Shown here: piece after piece, positions 22,845-31,827 of the stretch | Layout of the letters: every line of letters starts with the position of its first letter | How positions within the stretch are numbered: the first letter of the stretch is position 1 | The notes under the pieces: generated by a model | Told to the model about the DNA's origin: nothing | Database searches by the model: none | Seen by the model: only the letters and a program-made list of their open reading frames with translations | Assembly: GCA_029782025.1 (NCBI GenBank) | Contig: JAKOVR010000054.1 | Location: 1 to 56,652 of the forward strand | Direction of reading: 5' to 3' | DNA: 56,652 bases | From: Actinomycetes bacterium | GTDB lineage: Bacteria > Actinomycetota > Acidimicrobiia > Acidimicrobiales > Acidimicrobilacustridaceae | Translations under genes and position numbers: made by a program

Positions 22845-23774
22845 ATGACGACCGGTTCCCACCACACCAGCGCCGCCAACCGCCTGCACCGCCTCGGCAC
22901 GACCCCCGTGGCCGACGAGGTGGCCACGGCCCATCTGGCCGCGATGGCCGCGACGCCCGTCGGCGATCCGTGGGAGGGACCGGTCGGTGCGCCCGCGCCG
23001 GCGGCCGTGATCGCCCCCGCGCGTCGGACCGGCAGCCGCCACGGCGCCCGGCTCAAGGTGGCCGCCGCCTTCGCCACCGGTCTCGTACTGGGCGGTTCCG
23101 GTCTGGCGTACGCCGGCGTGCTGCCCGCTGGCCGCCAGAGCGCCCCCGAAGCGGCGGCCCAGCAGGTGGAGGGCAGCGTCCCCCGCTCGACCGAGGGCTG
23201 CCCCGCCGGCCAGACCTTCAAGAGCCACGGCGAGTACGTGGACTCGGTGAAGGCCGCCGGTGGCGACGAGAACGCGGCGGCCCACAGCAACTGCGGCAAG
23301 CCCGTCACCGCCACGACCAAGGACCAGGGCAAGAACGGAGGCAAGGGGAACGGCAACGGCAACGGCGACGGTCAGGGGAACGGACAGGGCAACGGGAAGG
23401 GTCGGGGCAAGGGCGCGGGCAAGCACGCCGGCGATGCCTGCCACGGCCGACCGCCGTGGGCCGGCGACAAGACCAAGACCGAGGAGGAGAAGCGGGCCCT
23501 CGAGGCCCAACGCGAGGCATCCTGCCCGAAGGACGACGAGAACGAGGCCGACGAGGCCGACGAACCGGACAAGGACGAGAGGGGCGACAAGGACGGGAAG
23601 GAGTCGCCCGAGGCCACGCCGACGACCCCGGCCAGCCCTGACAGCACCGCCCCGCCCGAAACCACGGCGCCGCCCGCACCCACGACCTCGGTCGTCATCC
23701 CCACCACCTCGATCGTCGTGCCGCAAGGACCGGCCGACGTGCCCACGACGACCACGAGCGCTCCCGCCCCCTGA
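22845..23774 (+). CDS. Membrane-anchored low-complexity protein, candidate anti-sigma partner
   Basis: The 309-residue product has a cytoplasmic N-terminus of about 70 residues (SAANRLHRLG...VATAHLAAMAAT) and one membrane helix at about 76-95 (VAAAFATGLVLGGSGLAYAGV). The large outer part has low complexity: a Gly/Asn/Lys repeat stretch (about 165-190), an acidic stretch with ADEADEPDKDERGDKDG, and a Thr/Pro-rich C-terminus. The four Cys outside could form disulfides. Position directly after an ECF sigma gene and the short inner domain suggest an anti-sigma factor, but no zinc motif (HxxxCxxC) is present, so this is context inference. It is followed by palindromic copy C. Confidence 0.55.
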   Translation: MTTGSHHTSAANRLHRLGTTPVADEVATAHLAAMAATPVGDPWEGPVGAPAPAAVIAPARRTGSRHGARLKVAAAFATGLVLGGSGLAYAGVLPAGRQSAPEAAAQQVEGSVPRSTEGCPAGQTFKSHGEYVDSVKAAGGDENAAAHSNCGKPVTATTKDQGKNGGKGNGNGNGDGQGNGQGNGKGRGKGAGKHAGDACHGRPPWAGDKTKTEEEKRALEAQREASCPKDDENEADEADEPDKDERGDKDGKESPEATPTTPASPDSTAPPETTAPPAPTTSVVIPTTSIVVPQGPADVPTTTTSAPAP

Positions 23775-23792
23775 CCCACCCTTCCGGCCTGT

Positions 23793-23841
23793 CCCGTGGG
23801 TGCGCAATGTCACGGTGTCCGGTGCATTGCGCACCCACGGG
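23793..23841. repeat. Palindromic 3'-end repeat, copy C (between convergent genes)
   Basis: A perfect 17-bp stem: CCCGTGGGTGCGCAATG (23793-23809) with its complement at 23825-23841, 15-nt loop. It fills the 76-bp gap between two convergent genes, 18 nt after one stop and 9 nt after the other, as a bidirectional terminator would. Its loop matches that of copy D at 12 of 15 positions. Confidence 0.9.
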
Positions 23842-23850
23842 GACCGGGGC

Positions 23851-24852
23851 TCAGGGGCGGAGGGGCGGCGAGTTGCGGGCGGTGATCGAGGGGTCGGCCT
23901 GCACGACGGGGCCGAGCGCCTCGTCGATCGCCGCCATCACCTCCGGCTCCAGGCGGACACCGCTGGCCGCCACCGAGTCCTCGAGCTGCTCGGGGCGGGT
24001 CGCCCCGACGATCGCCGCGGCGACGTTGTCGTTCTGCAACACCCAGGCCACGGCCAGCTGGGCCATCGTGAGCCCGGCCTCGGCCGCCACCGGTGCGAGC
24101 CGCTCCACCCGCTCCAACACCTCGTCGCGCAACCAGCGCTGCACGAAGCCGCCGCCGGCCTCGCTGGTGGCGCGCGAGCCCTCCGGCGGCGCCGCGCCGG
24201 GCCGGTACTTGCCCGTGAGCACGCCCTGGGCCAGGGGTGACCACACGATCTGGCTGATGCCGAGCTCGACCGAGGCCGGCACCACCTCCGATTCGATGAC
24301 CCGCCACAGCGCCGAGTACTGCGGCTGGTTGGACACGAACGGGACGCGGAGCTCGTCGGCCAGCGCCTTGGCCTCCCGGAGCTGGGCGGCGGTCCACTCC
24401 GACACCCCGATGTAGTGCGCCCGGCCCGACCGGACGATGTCGGCGAAGGCCACCATGGTCTCCTCGAGGGGCGTCTGGTGGTCGTACCGGTGGGCCTGGT
24501 AGAGGTCGACGTGGTCGGTGCCGAGGCGGCGCAGCGACGCGTCGATCGACTCCATCAGGTGCTTGCGGGAGAGGCCCCGGTCGTTCGGTCCGGGACCGGT
24601 GGGGAAGAACACCTTGGTGCACAGCTCGATGCCCTCCCGGCGCACACCGTCGAGGGCTCGACCCAGGACCGACTCGGCTCGGGTCCCGGCGTAGACGTCG
24701 GCGGTGTCGAACGTGGTGACGCCGAGGTCGAGGGCCCGGCGCACGCAGGCCACCGCGGCGTCGTCCTCCACCTGCCCGCCATGGGTGATCCAGTTGCCGT
24801 AGGCGATCTCGCTGACCTGCAATCCGCTGTGGCCGAGGAACCGGTGCTGCAT
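23851..24852 (-). CDS. Aldo/keto reductase
   Basis: The 333-residue product is an NADPH-dependent (beta/alpha)8 oxidoreductase. The catalytic tetrad is visible as Asp and Tyr in FDTADVYAG (about 47-55), Lys in CTKVFFPTG (about 85) and His in VDLYQAHRYD (about 127). The C-terminal nucleotide-binding region includes GATRPEQLEDSVAA. It groups by motif with the YghZ/Kv-beta-like branch (HxYD with R after H). The substrate is unknown. The ATG at 24852 has TAGCGT at 24859-24864, six nt upstream, so it probably has its own leaderless transcript, although it follows the transglutaminase gene closely. Confidence 0.92.
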   Translation of the reverse strand: MQHRFLGHSGLQVSEIAYGNWITHGGQVEDDAAVACVRRALDLGVTTFDTADVYAGTRAESVLGRALDGVRREGIELCTKVFFPTGPGPNDRGLSRKHLMESIDASLRRLGTDHVDLYQAHRYDHQTPLEETMVAFADIVRSGRAHYIGVSEWTAAQLREAKALADELRVPFVSNQPQYSALWRVIESEVVPASVELGISQIVWSPLAQGVLTGKYRPGAAPPEGSRATSEAGGGFVQRWLRDEVLERVERLAPVAAEAGLTMAQLAVAWVLQNDNVAAAIVGATRPEQLEDSVAASGVRLEPEVMAAIDEALGPVVQADPSITARNSPPLRP

Positions 24853-24858
24853 CCCGGC

Positions 24859-24864
24859 ACGCTA
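24859..24864 (-). promoter_or_regulatory. -10 box for leaderless aldo/keto reductase transcript
   Basis: TAGCGT on the minus strand, 6 nt before ATG 24852, overlapping the end of the upstream gene. Confidence 0.45.
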
Positions 24865-26868
24865 CCGCCGGGATCGCCGGGATCGCCGGGGCGGATGGGC
24901 CCGCCGGGCCGCGGTCAGGTCGGTGGCGGCGGTACGCACGACGGCGTCGTCGGCTCCACCGAAGAGCACCGAACCGATCGCCGCCGCCGCCGTCACGAGG
25001 CGCGGGTCCGGCCACACCGACCCCACGAGCGCCTGGGCGTACTCCTGGAGCGTCTCGTCTCGCCGACGCGGCCGCCCCCGGCGGGCGCCGCCCCGTTCCA
25101 AGGCCCGGGCCAGCCGCTCCGCCCGCCCCTGCGGGCCCGACCGCGCCGGTCGAGCGTCGCGCCGGTCGCGCACGGCCAGGACCGCCACCACCGCGAGCAG
25201 GCCGACGAGCAGCCCGAGGGCCGGGACCGCGGCGGCGCGGAGGATGTCCGGGCCGGCGTCGCGGTCATCGGGCGGGCGCTCACCCGAGAGCGGCACGGCG
25301 GCGGTCGGGTCGAAGGCCTGCCAGCCGATGCCGGGGAACCACACCTCCACCCAGGCGTGGGCATCCCGCTCTCGGACGATCCACTCGTCGGACAGCACGC
25401 TGTAGGCACCCGGGGCGAAGCCGACGGCGACCCTGGCCGGCACGCCCAGGTCCCGCACCCACAGGGCCATCGTCGTGGCGATCTGCTCGCAGTAGCCGGC
25501 GCGATCGGTGAAGAGGAACCGGTCGACGGCATCCTCGCCCGACGGCAACGCGGGGATGTCGCGCGAGTAGGCCACGTTGCCGGCCAGCCAGGTCTCCATC
25601 GCCCGGACCGCGTCGAGCGTGCTGGGTGCGCCGGCGGTGATCGACCGCCCCACGGCGCGGGCCCGCGCCGACAGGGCGGTGGTGTCGAGGTAGCGGGTGG
25701 CGAGGCTCCCCGGGACGACGCTGCGACGGGCGTCGGCGGCGCGGAGCGCGCTGGAGGTGACCACCGGGCGCCAGCTCGTGACGTTGTAGACCGTGCCGCG
25801 GCCGAAGGCCTGGCGGGGTTCGAGGGTCCCGTCGTCGTACCACCACAACCGGTCGGTGGGCGCGTCGACGACCGCCACCCGGCCGGCGCCGAAGACGGTG
25901 GCGGTGCCGGGGGCGTCGACGGTGACGGTCTGGTTGAGCTCGACCACCGGCACGTCGGACGCGGCGTCGCTCGACGCAGCGCCGCCGGGGTCGGGCCCGC
26001 GGGGATCGTCACCGATGCCCGGCGGGGCCACGAACACCTCCTGGCGGAGCAGGGTCGGGGAGCTCGGCGCCCGGGTCCAGGTCCTCCCGTCCCACCGGTC
26101 ATAGCTGGTGGCCCGCCAGAGCTCGCCGGTCGCCGAGCGGACCCGCAGCACGATCTCGTCGCCGAGGGGCCGACGGACCGCCGTGTCGAGTCGGCCCTCG
26201 AAGCCCCAGTACGTGGGCCCGCCGGGGGTGGCCGCGCCTCGGCGCACCGCCGCCGGTTCGGCCCGCCGGGTGACCGCCGCCACCAGCGGCGGCGTGGCCG
26301 CAACGAGCAGCACCGTCACCGCGCCGATCTCGGCGACGGCCCGGAGCGCGACCCGCGGGCGGCCGACCCTCGGCCCCGCCAAAAGAGGCAGCGCGCGGCG
26401 CTGGTCGGCGCCGAGCAGGCCCAGGGCCAGCGCGATGCCGGTGCCCCACGCCAGCAACAGCCCCCGTTGCCCGTCGATGGGCACCCGCGTGGAGGCGATG
26501 AGCAGGAGGAACAGCGACGAGAACAAGGGGGCGAGCGCCCGTTGCACCGTCTCCCAGCCGAGCCCGAGCAGGGCGGCGGCCGTGAGCAGGAGGGCGGGGC
26601 TGGTGAGCGGCATCGAGACCGCCACCACGGCGACCCCGAGGAGCCCCACCGGGTACCGATCGAGGAGGCGGCCCACCGGCGGGAGGAGGGACAGGACCTG
26701 GGCCGCCACCACCAGGAGGCACGCCACCGTGACGACGCCCGATTCGACCAGGCCGGCATGGGCCACCTCGGTGAAGGAGAGCACGAGGACCGCCAGGAGC
26801 ACGACGCGGGTGGCCGGCCCGACAGGCGCGTCGAGGCCCCGGCGCGGCGGGAGCGGTGCCGACGTCAC
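24862..26868 (-). CDS. TgpA-like membrane transglutaminase (DUF3488 - transglutaminase - DUF4129)
   Basis: The 668-residue product has an N-terminal bundle of about six membrane helices (about 15-215, DUF3488-like) and then a large extracytoplasmic part. A transglutaminase-like domain carries the triad Cys in AGYCEQIA (about residue 459), His in RDAHAWVEVW and Asp in FDPTAAVP. A further helix (about 560-580) and a cytoplasmic DUF4129-type C-terminus (ETLQEYAQALVGSV) complete the TgpA architecture. The natural substrate of these enzymes in Actinobacteria is unknown. The GTG start overlaps the DUF58 stop by 4 nt (GTGA), so MoxR, DUF58 and TgpA form one operon, a widespread arrangement. Confidence 0.9.
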   Translation of the reverse strand: MTSAPLPPRRGLDAPVGPATRVVLLAVLVLSFTEVAHAGLVESGVVTVACLLVVAAQVLSLLPPVGRLLDRYPVGLLGVAVVAVSMPLTSPALLLTAAALLGLGWETVQRALAPLFSSLFLLLIASTRVPIDGQRGLLLAWGTGIALALGLLGADQRRALPLLAGPRVGRPRVALRAVAEIGAVTVLLVAATPPLVAAVTRRAEPAAVRRGAATPGGPTYWGFEGRLDTAVRRPLGDEIVLRVRSATGELWRATSYDRWDGRTWTRAPSSPTLLRQEVFVAPPGIGDDPRGPDPGGAASSDAASDVPVVELNQTVTVDAPGTATVFGAGRVAVVDAPTDRLWWYDDGTLEPRQAFGRGTVYNVTSWRPVVTSSALRAADARRSVVPGSLATRYLDTTALSARARAVGRSITAGAPSTLDAVRAMETWLAGNVAYSRDIPALPSGEDAVDRFLFTDRAGYCEQIATTMALWVRDLGVPARVAVGFAPGAYSVLSDEWIVRERDAHAWVEVWFPGIGWQAFDPTAAVPLSGERPPDDRDAGPDILRAAAVPALGLLVGLLAVVAVLAVRDRRDARPARSGPQGRAERLARALERGGARRGRPRRRDETLQEYAQALVGSVWPDPRLVTAAAAIGSVLFGGADDAVVRTAATDLTAARRAHPPRRSRRSRR

Positions 26869-27998
26869 GACCCGCTGCCCCGGTCGGAGATCCGGACGAC
26901 GCTCCCCCGCCCGTCGGGACCTCCCACGCCGGCGTCGGCACCTCCCCGCCCGGCGTCGCCGGCGCCGGCGCCGCCCAGATCCGGCGGGAGGACCACCGGG
27001 CCCGCCACCGCGAGGGCGAGCCGCCGGTGCAGCGACGGGCCGGGCGCGACGGACGCGTCGACCGTGCGGGCGGTGCCGGCGTGGTGGGCCAGCACCTGGA
27101 CCGGGGGGCGCCGGGGCGAGAGCACCGCACGGTCGAAGGGCGGCGGGTCCTCGTCGTCCGCCTCGAGCGTGACCAGGCGCGCCGTCGCGCCCTGGCGCGC
27201 CGCCTCCTCGACCACGGCGCGGCAGCGGGCGACGGCGTCGTCGGCCCGGGGCCCGTCCGTGGTCAGCTCGAGCACCACCACGACCGACGCCTCGTCGCCC
27301 GCACCCCCGTCGACCTCCCGCACGACGAGCGCACCGTGGTGGGCGGTCGCCGGCCAGTGGACCGATCGGGGTGGATCGCCGGGCCGGTAGGCGCGGACCC
27401 CTCGGGGCTGGTCCCCGGCACCCCCGACGGTGGGTGGGCGCCGGGCCGCCCGGCCGACGGCGCCGACCCCCGTGTCGCCCGGCGCCGACCGGGGGGCGCA
27501 GTGCATCGGGACCGGGAACGGCACGGCGAGGCGCCGGTGACAGGTGAACAACCCGAACGGCCCGCTGGCCACCAGCTCCACGACGGCCCGCACCAGGCGG
27601 CCTCGGACGGGCGGCCGGACCTCGATCTCACCGGTGATGACCGCACCGCGCCCCTCCGAGGCCGCCAGCACCGGGCCCCGGCTCGGCACGGAGACCACCT
27701 CGACCGTCGCGGCACGAGGGAGCCCGTGGACGACGAACGCCAGCGCCGTCGGCTCACCGAGGAACGCCTCGCCCGGCGCGGCGACGTGCACGACGACCGA
27801 TGCGAGGGCCCGCCACGCCAGCACGAGGTCGGCGGCCAGCAGCAGCCCGAGGCCGATGGCCACGACGAGGGCCGTCTCCTCGCCGACCTGGTCCCACAAC
27901 GTGCGCCCCGCCAGCGCGAACACGAGGAGCCCCACCCCGACGATCGACACCCGGAGGCCCCGGCGACCCAGCGTCGACCGGACCGGACCGTCGCCCAT
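26865..27998 (-). CDS. DUF58 protein (first copy)
   Basis: A 377-residue DUF58 protein with two N-terminal membrane helices (about 14-55) and a cytoplasmic part. The DUF58 signature appears as RGVRAYRPGDPPRSVHWPATAHHGALVVRE (around residues 195-225, given by its key residues), followed by a VWA-like fold. DUF58 proteins always accompany MoxR ATPases and are thought to work with them in protein-complex maturation. The ATG at 27998 overlaps the moxR stop (TGATG). Residues in the HW motif read VHW-PATAHH where most family members have IHW-xxSAR, so it is a diverged copy relative to the one at 33429-34538. Confidence 0.88.
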   Translation of the reverse strand: MGDGPVRSTLGRRGLRVSIVGVGLLVFALAGRTLWDQVGEETALVVAIGLGLLLAADLVLAWRALASVVVHVAAPGEAFLGEPTALAFVVHGLPRAATVEVVSVPSRGPVLAASEGRGAVITGEIEVRPPVRGRLVRAVVELVASGPFGLFTCHRRLAVPFPVPMHCAPRSAPGDTGVGAVGRAARRPPTVGGAGDQPRGVRAYRPGDPPRSVHWPATAHHGALVVREVDGGAGDEASVVVVLELTTDGPRADDAVARCRAVVEEAARQGATARLVTLEADDEDPPPFDRAVLSPRRPPVQVLAHHAGTARTVDASVAPGPSLHRRLALAVAGPVVLPPDLGGAGAGDAGRGGADAGVGGPDGRGSVVRISDRGSGS

Positions 27999-29008
27999 CA
28001 GCGTCCGGGCGGGACGGCGACCTGCCCCAGCGCCTCGTGCACCTCGGCCGCACCGCCGGCGATGCCGGAGCCGCCGCTGCCGCTCGCCAGCCGGTGCCCG
28101 AGCACGGCGGGAGCCACCGCCTTCACGTCGTCGGGCAGGACGTACCGTCGCCCATCCAGCACCGCCCACGCCCGGGCGAGGTGGACGACGGTGAGGGCGG
28201 CCCGCGTGCTCAGCCCCGCACCCCCGGCCGAGCCCCGGAGCCGGTGCACCAGGGCGAGGACGTAGTCGGCGACGGCGGCGTCGACGAGCACATCACGCAC
28301 CGCAGCCCGGGTGTCGACCCAGACCGGGGTGTCGGCCACGGGCGCCATCCGAGCCAGGGCCGCTTCCCCGCCGTGGCCGAGCAGGATCGCCCGCTCGGTG
28401 TCGGCGATCGGCACGCCGAGGCGGATGGACACGGCGAACCGGTCGCGCTGGCCCGGCACCAACGGGAAGGTCCCCGCGTCGCCGAACGGGTTCTGGGTGG
28501 CGACCACGAAGAAGGGGTCGGGCAGCGGACGCGACGTGCCATCGACGCTCACCTGCCCCTCGGCCATGGCCTCGAGGAGGGCCGACTGCGCTCTCGGGGT
28601 GGCCCGGTTCAGCTCGTCGACGAGCACCACATGGGCGAACAGCGGGCCCGGCCGGAACGCCCAGGTGCCGCTCCCGGGCTCGAACACGTCGACCCCCGTG
28701 ATCTCCGACGGCAGGAGGTCGGCGGTGCCCTGGATCCGGCGGAACGTGCCGCCGATGCCGGCGGCGAGGGCCTTGGCCAGCAGCGTCTTGCCTACACCGG
28801 GGGCGTCCTCGATGAGGACGTGGCCGCCGGCCACGAACGCGGCCACGGCCAAGCGGATCGGCGCCGCCTCCCCCAGCACCACGCCGGCCAGGGCGTCGGC
28901 CAGCGCACCCGGCGCCCGGAGATCGGGGGCCGACGCCGCGCCGGGGTCGGGCACGGCGGGGTCGGGCACGGCGGGCCGCGGGGCCTCGGACGCGGCGGGG
29001 ACGCTCAC
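27998..29008 (-). CDS. MoxR-type AAA+ ATPase (first copy)
   Basis: The 336-residue product is a MoxR-subfamily AAA+ ATPase with Walker A APGVGKTLLA, Walker B VVLVDELNRATPRAQSALLEAM, sensor 1 VVATQNPFG and the lid domain with STRAALTVVHLARAWA and YVLPDDVKAVAP. These ATPases act as chaperones with DUF58/VWA partners. The GTG at 29008 is supported by TACCGT at 29016-29021, seven nt upstream, so the transcript is probably leaderless. The frame continues open far upstream but that part overlaps the divergent sulfatase and is not MoxR-like. The first 40 residues are an Ala/Pro-rich leader. Confidence 0.92.
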   Translation of the reverse strand: MSVPAASEAPRPAVPDPAVPDPGAASAPDLRAPGALADALAGVVLGEAAPIRLAVAAFVAGGHVLIEDAPGVGKTLLAKALAAGIGGTFRRIQGTADLLPSEITGVDVFEPGSGTWAFRPGPLFAHVVLVDELNRATPRAQSALLEAMAEGQVSVDGTSRPLPDPFFVVATQNPFGDAGTFPLVPGQRDRFAVSIRLGVPIADTERAILLGHGGEAALARMAPVADTPVWVDTRAAVRDVLVDAAVADYVLALVHRLRGSAGGAGLSTRAALTVVHLARAWAVLDGRRYVLPDDVKAVAPAVLGHRLASGSGGSGIAGGAAEVHEALGQVAVPPGR

Positions 29009-29015
29009 GGCCGGC

Positions 29016-29021
29016 ACGGTA
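29016..29021 (-). promoter_or_regulatory. -10 box for first moxR operon
   Basis: TACCGT on the minus strand, 7 nt before GTG 29008. Confidence 0.45.
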
Positions 29022-29089
29022 CCGGACCGTCCCCCCGGCTCCGCCTCGCCCGGTGCGTGGACGGCGCCGGTGTCTGCGAAGATGCCCGC

Positions 29090-30640
29090 ATGCCCGCCCG
29101 CCCGGCTGCCCTCCGACCGCTCGCCTCGCTGGCCCCGGCGGCCCTCGTCGTCGGCCTCGTCGTGAGCGTGACCGCCGCCTGCTCGTCGACGCCGGCGGTC
29201 AACGAGAGCGGGGGCACCACCACCCGGGTCACCGTCGCCCGGACGGGTCGTCGCCCCAACCTCGTGGTGATCATGACCGACGACCAGCGCGCCGACGAGA
29301 TGCAGTACATGCCCAAGACCAAGAAGCTGATCGGCGCCGCCGGGGTGACGTTCAACAACAGCTTCGTGTCGTTCCCGCTGTGCTGCCCGTCCCGGGCGAG
29401 CGCCCTCACCGGCCAGTACGCCCACAACCACAAGGTGCTCGACAACCACGAGCCCGCCGGCGGCAACGACAAGCTCAACCATGCCGACACCCTCCCGGTG
29501 TGGTTCCAGAAGGCGGGCTACGCCACCGGCCACGTGGGCAAGTACCTCAACCAGTACGGCGAGAAGAAGGCGGCCGTGGTCGAGCCGGGCTACGACGACT
29601 GGTTCGCCCCGATCGACCCGTCGACCTACAAGTACTTCGACTACGACGTGCTCGACAACGGGAAGAAGCGGCACTTCGGGAAGAAGCCCGAGGACTACTC
29701 GACCGACGTGTTCGCCCAGCGGGCCGGCCAGGACATCGACACCTTCAGCGCCGGCGGGAAGCCCTTCTACCTGACCGTCTGGCCCGTGGGGCCGCACGCG
29801 GCGGCGAGCGAGACCGGCGTCGGTGCGCTGAGCCCCGTGCCCGCGCCCCGTGACGCCGGCACGAAGGCCGGGTTCAAGGTGCCGCGGGGCAAGGCCTACC
29901 AAGAGGCCGATCTGTCCGACAAGCCGCTGGCGATCCGCCAGCTGCTCGACCGTCTCAACCAGACGGCCGAAGAGAAGAATGTCTCGATCGAGGCCCGGAC
30001 CCAGCTCGTCGACGAGAGCGAGCGGGCCCGGGTGGAGAGCCTTGCGTCCGTCGACGACCTGGTCGAGCAGGTGGTCGGCGCCCTCGACCGCAATGGCCAG
30101 CTCGACAACACCCTGATCGTCTTCACGAGCGACAACGGCTGGTTGCTCTACGAGCACGGGTTCCCCCTCGGCAAGGTCCTGCCCTACGAGGAGTCGATCC
30201 GGGTGCCGCTGCTCGTGCGGGGGCCGGGCTTCCCGAAGAACGCGACCGCCAACCAGCCGGTCGCCAACATCGACATCCCCGCCACCCTGCTGGAGGCGTC
30301 CGGTGTGGCGCCGGGGCTGCCCCAGGACGGCGCCTCGCTCCTCGGCGTCGCGACCGACCCGAACACCCGCCGGGACCGCGCCGTCCTCCTCGAGTCCACG
30401 GCCAGCGGGGTGACCCCGTACAAGGGGGTCCGGGTCCCGGGCTGGGTCTACGTCCGCTACGACGGCGACGGCGGCGAGGAGCTGTACGACCTCTACAACG
30501 ACCCGGCCCAGCTCGACAACCAGGCCGCCAACCCGGCGTTCGCCAAGGCCAAGGAACGGCTCGGTCGTGCCATCGACGCCCTCGCCTCCTGCGCCGGCCC
30601 CTCGTGCCTGGTCACCGTGCCCGGGAACGAGCTGCGGTGA
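29090..30640 (+). CDS. Secreted sulfatase (lipoprotein)
   Basis: The 516-residue product has a signal with lipobox SVTAAC, lipid-attached Cys31, and then an alkaline-phosphatase-superfamily sulfatase. The metal ligands appear as Asp64-Asp65 in IMTDDQRADE. The sulfatase signature Cys98-Cys99-Pro100-Ser101-Arg102 followed by ALTGQ identifies a formylglycine-type enzyme with Cys98 as the modified residue. A C-terminal part has SDNGWLLYEHG and the YDLYNDPAQLDN segment. No formylglycine-generating enzyme gene lies in the window, so activation depends on one elsewhere. The substrate is unknown; extracellular sulfated glycans or lipids are typical. The ATG at 29090 is chosen from the signal peptide. 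Its stop overlaps the next gene's GTG. Confidence 0.9.
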   Translation: MPARPAALRPLASLAPAALVVGLVVSVTAACSSTPAVNESGGTTTRVTVARTGRRPNLVVIMTDDQRADEMQYMPKTKKLIGAAGVTFNNSFVSFPLCCPSRASALTGQYAHNHKVLDNHEPAGGNDKLNHADTLPVWFQKAGYATGHVGKYLNQYGEKKAAVVEPGYDDWFAPIDPSTYKYFDYDVLDNGKKRHFGKKPEDYSTDVFAQRAGQDIDTFSAGGKPFYLTVWPVGPHAAASETGVGALSPVPAPRDAGTKAGFKVPRGKAYQEADLSDKPLAIRQLLDRLNQTAEEKNVSIEARTQLVDESERARVESLASVDDLVEQVVGALDRNGQLDNTLIVFTSDNGWLLYEHGFPLGKVLPYEESIRVPLLVRGPGFPKNATANQPVANIDIPATLLEASGVAPGLPQDGASLLGVATDPNTRRDRAVLLESTASGVTPYKGVRVPGWVYVRYDGDGGEELYDLYNDPAQLDNQAANPAFAKAKERLGRAIDALASCAGPSCLVTVPGNELR

Positions 30641-31827
30641 CGCCTCGCGTCGCCGTCACCGGCATCGGGCTCGTGTGCCCGCAGGGCGACACGATCGCCG
30701 GCTTCTGGGACGCCATCAACCGCCCGACCGGCGCCCCCGTCGCCCGGACGGTCGAAGCGTTCGACGTCACCCGCTGGATCGACCGCCGCGACGCCCGCCG
30801 GTCCACCCGGTTCATGCAGCTGGCGGTGGCCGCCGCCGGCCTGGCCCACGCCGACGCCGGCGACCACGCCACGCCGCCCGAGCGGGCCGGCGTCGTGCTC
30901 GGCAACGCCTACGGGGCCCCCGAAGCCTTCGCCGACGCCGACCGGGACCTCGCCACCTTCGGCATCGTCGGCGTCAACCCGATCCTGGGGATGGTGGCCT
31001 GCGAGAGCGCGGCGTCGGCAGCGGTGGCGCTCACCCTCGGCATCACCGGGCACACCAAGGTGGTGATCGGCGCCTGCGCGTCCGGCGCCATGGCCATCGC
31101 CGACGGGGCCGACCTCATCCGGTCGGGCCGGTGCGACACGGTGTACGCCGGCGCGACCCAGAGCATGGTGACGCCCGCCATCGAGGCGGGCTACCGGAAC
31201 CTCCGCGTGCTGTCGCCCAGCGGCATCATGCGGCCCTTCGACACGCGACGCGACGGCTTCGCCTTCGCCGAGGGCGCCGCCGTCCTCGTGCTCGAGCGCC
31301 TCGACCGGGCCCAGGCGCGGGGCGCCCGCGTGTACGCCGAGTTGGCGGGGAGCGCCAACACCAACGACGCCCATCACATGATCGCCCCCTCGGGTGACGG
31401 GGCGATCCTCTGCATGCGCCTGGCCTTGGCCGACGCCGGCCTCGACGCGTCGGCGGTGCGTCACGTCAACGCCCACGGCACGGCGACGGCCGTCAACGAC
31501 AAGGCCGAGGCCCGGGCCATCCGTGAGGTGCTCGGCGAGGTGCCGGTCGACGTCGCTGCGGCCGACGCGCCCTACTCCGTCACCTCGATCAAAGGCGTCA
31601 CCGGCCACACCGCCTCGGCGTCCGGGGCGTTCGAGGCCGCCGCGGTGTGCCTGTCGTTCGTGCACGGCTCGCTGCCCCCGACCGGCATCGACCTCCAGCT
31701 CGATCCGGCCGCCCGGCTCCCCATCGTGGCGGACGAACCGCTCCCGTGGACCCCCGGGCCGACGCTCTCGAACTCATTCGGCCTGGGCGGACACAACTGC
31801 TGCCTCGTGCTCCGGCCCGCCCCGTGA
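30637..31827 (+). CDS. Beta-ketoacyl-ACP synthase II-like (FabF family)
   Basis: The 396-residue product is a thiolase-fold condensing enzyme with the full Cys-His-His triad: Cys147 in IGACASG, His280 in NAHGTAT and His324 in VTGHTASASG. The C-terminal NSFGLGGHNCCLVLRP completes the family pattern. It starts at GTG 30637, overlapping the sulfatase stop (GTGA), so the two are coupled. No acyl-carrier-protein, ketoreductase or other fatty-acid gene is adjacent, so a specialised role is possible, such as a polyketide or lipid synthesised with the sulfatase substrate. That is context inference; a housekeeping FabF is the alternative. The 3' end overlaps the convergent DUF4129 gene by 54 bp. Confidence 0.9.
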   Translation: MTPRVAVTGIGLVCPQGDTIAGFWDAINRPTGAPVARTVEAFDVTRWIDRRDARRSTRFMQLAVAAAGLAHADAGDHATPPERAGVVLGNAYGAPEAFADADRDLATFGIVGVNPILGMVACESAASAAVALTLGITGHTKVVIGACASGAMAIADGADLIRSGRCDTVYAGATQSMVTPAIEAGYRNLRVLSPSGIMRPFDTRRDGFAFAEGAAVLVLERLDRAQARGARVYAELAGSANTNDAHHMIAPSGDGAILCMRLALADAGLDASAVRHVNAHGTATAVNDKAEARAIREVLGEVPVDVAAADAPYSVTSIKGVTGHTASASGAFEAAAVCLSFVHGSLPPTGIDLQLDPAARLPIVADEPLPWTPGPTLSNSFGLGGHNCCLVLRPAP

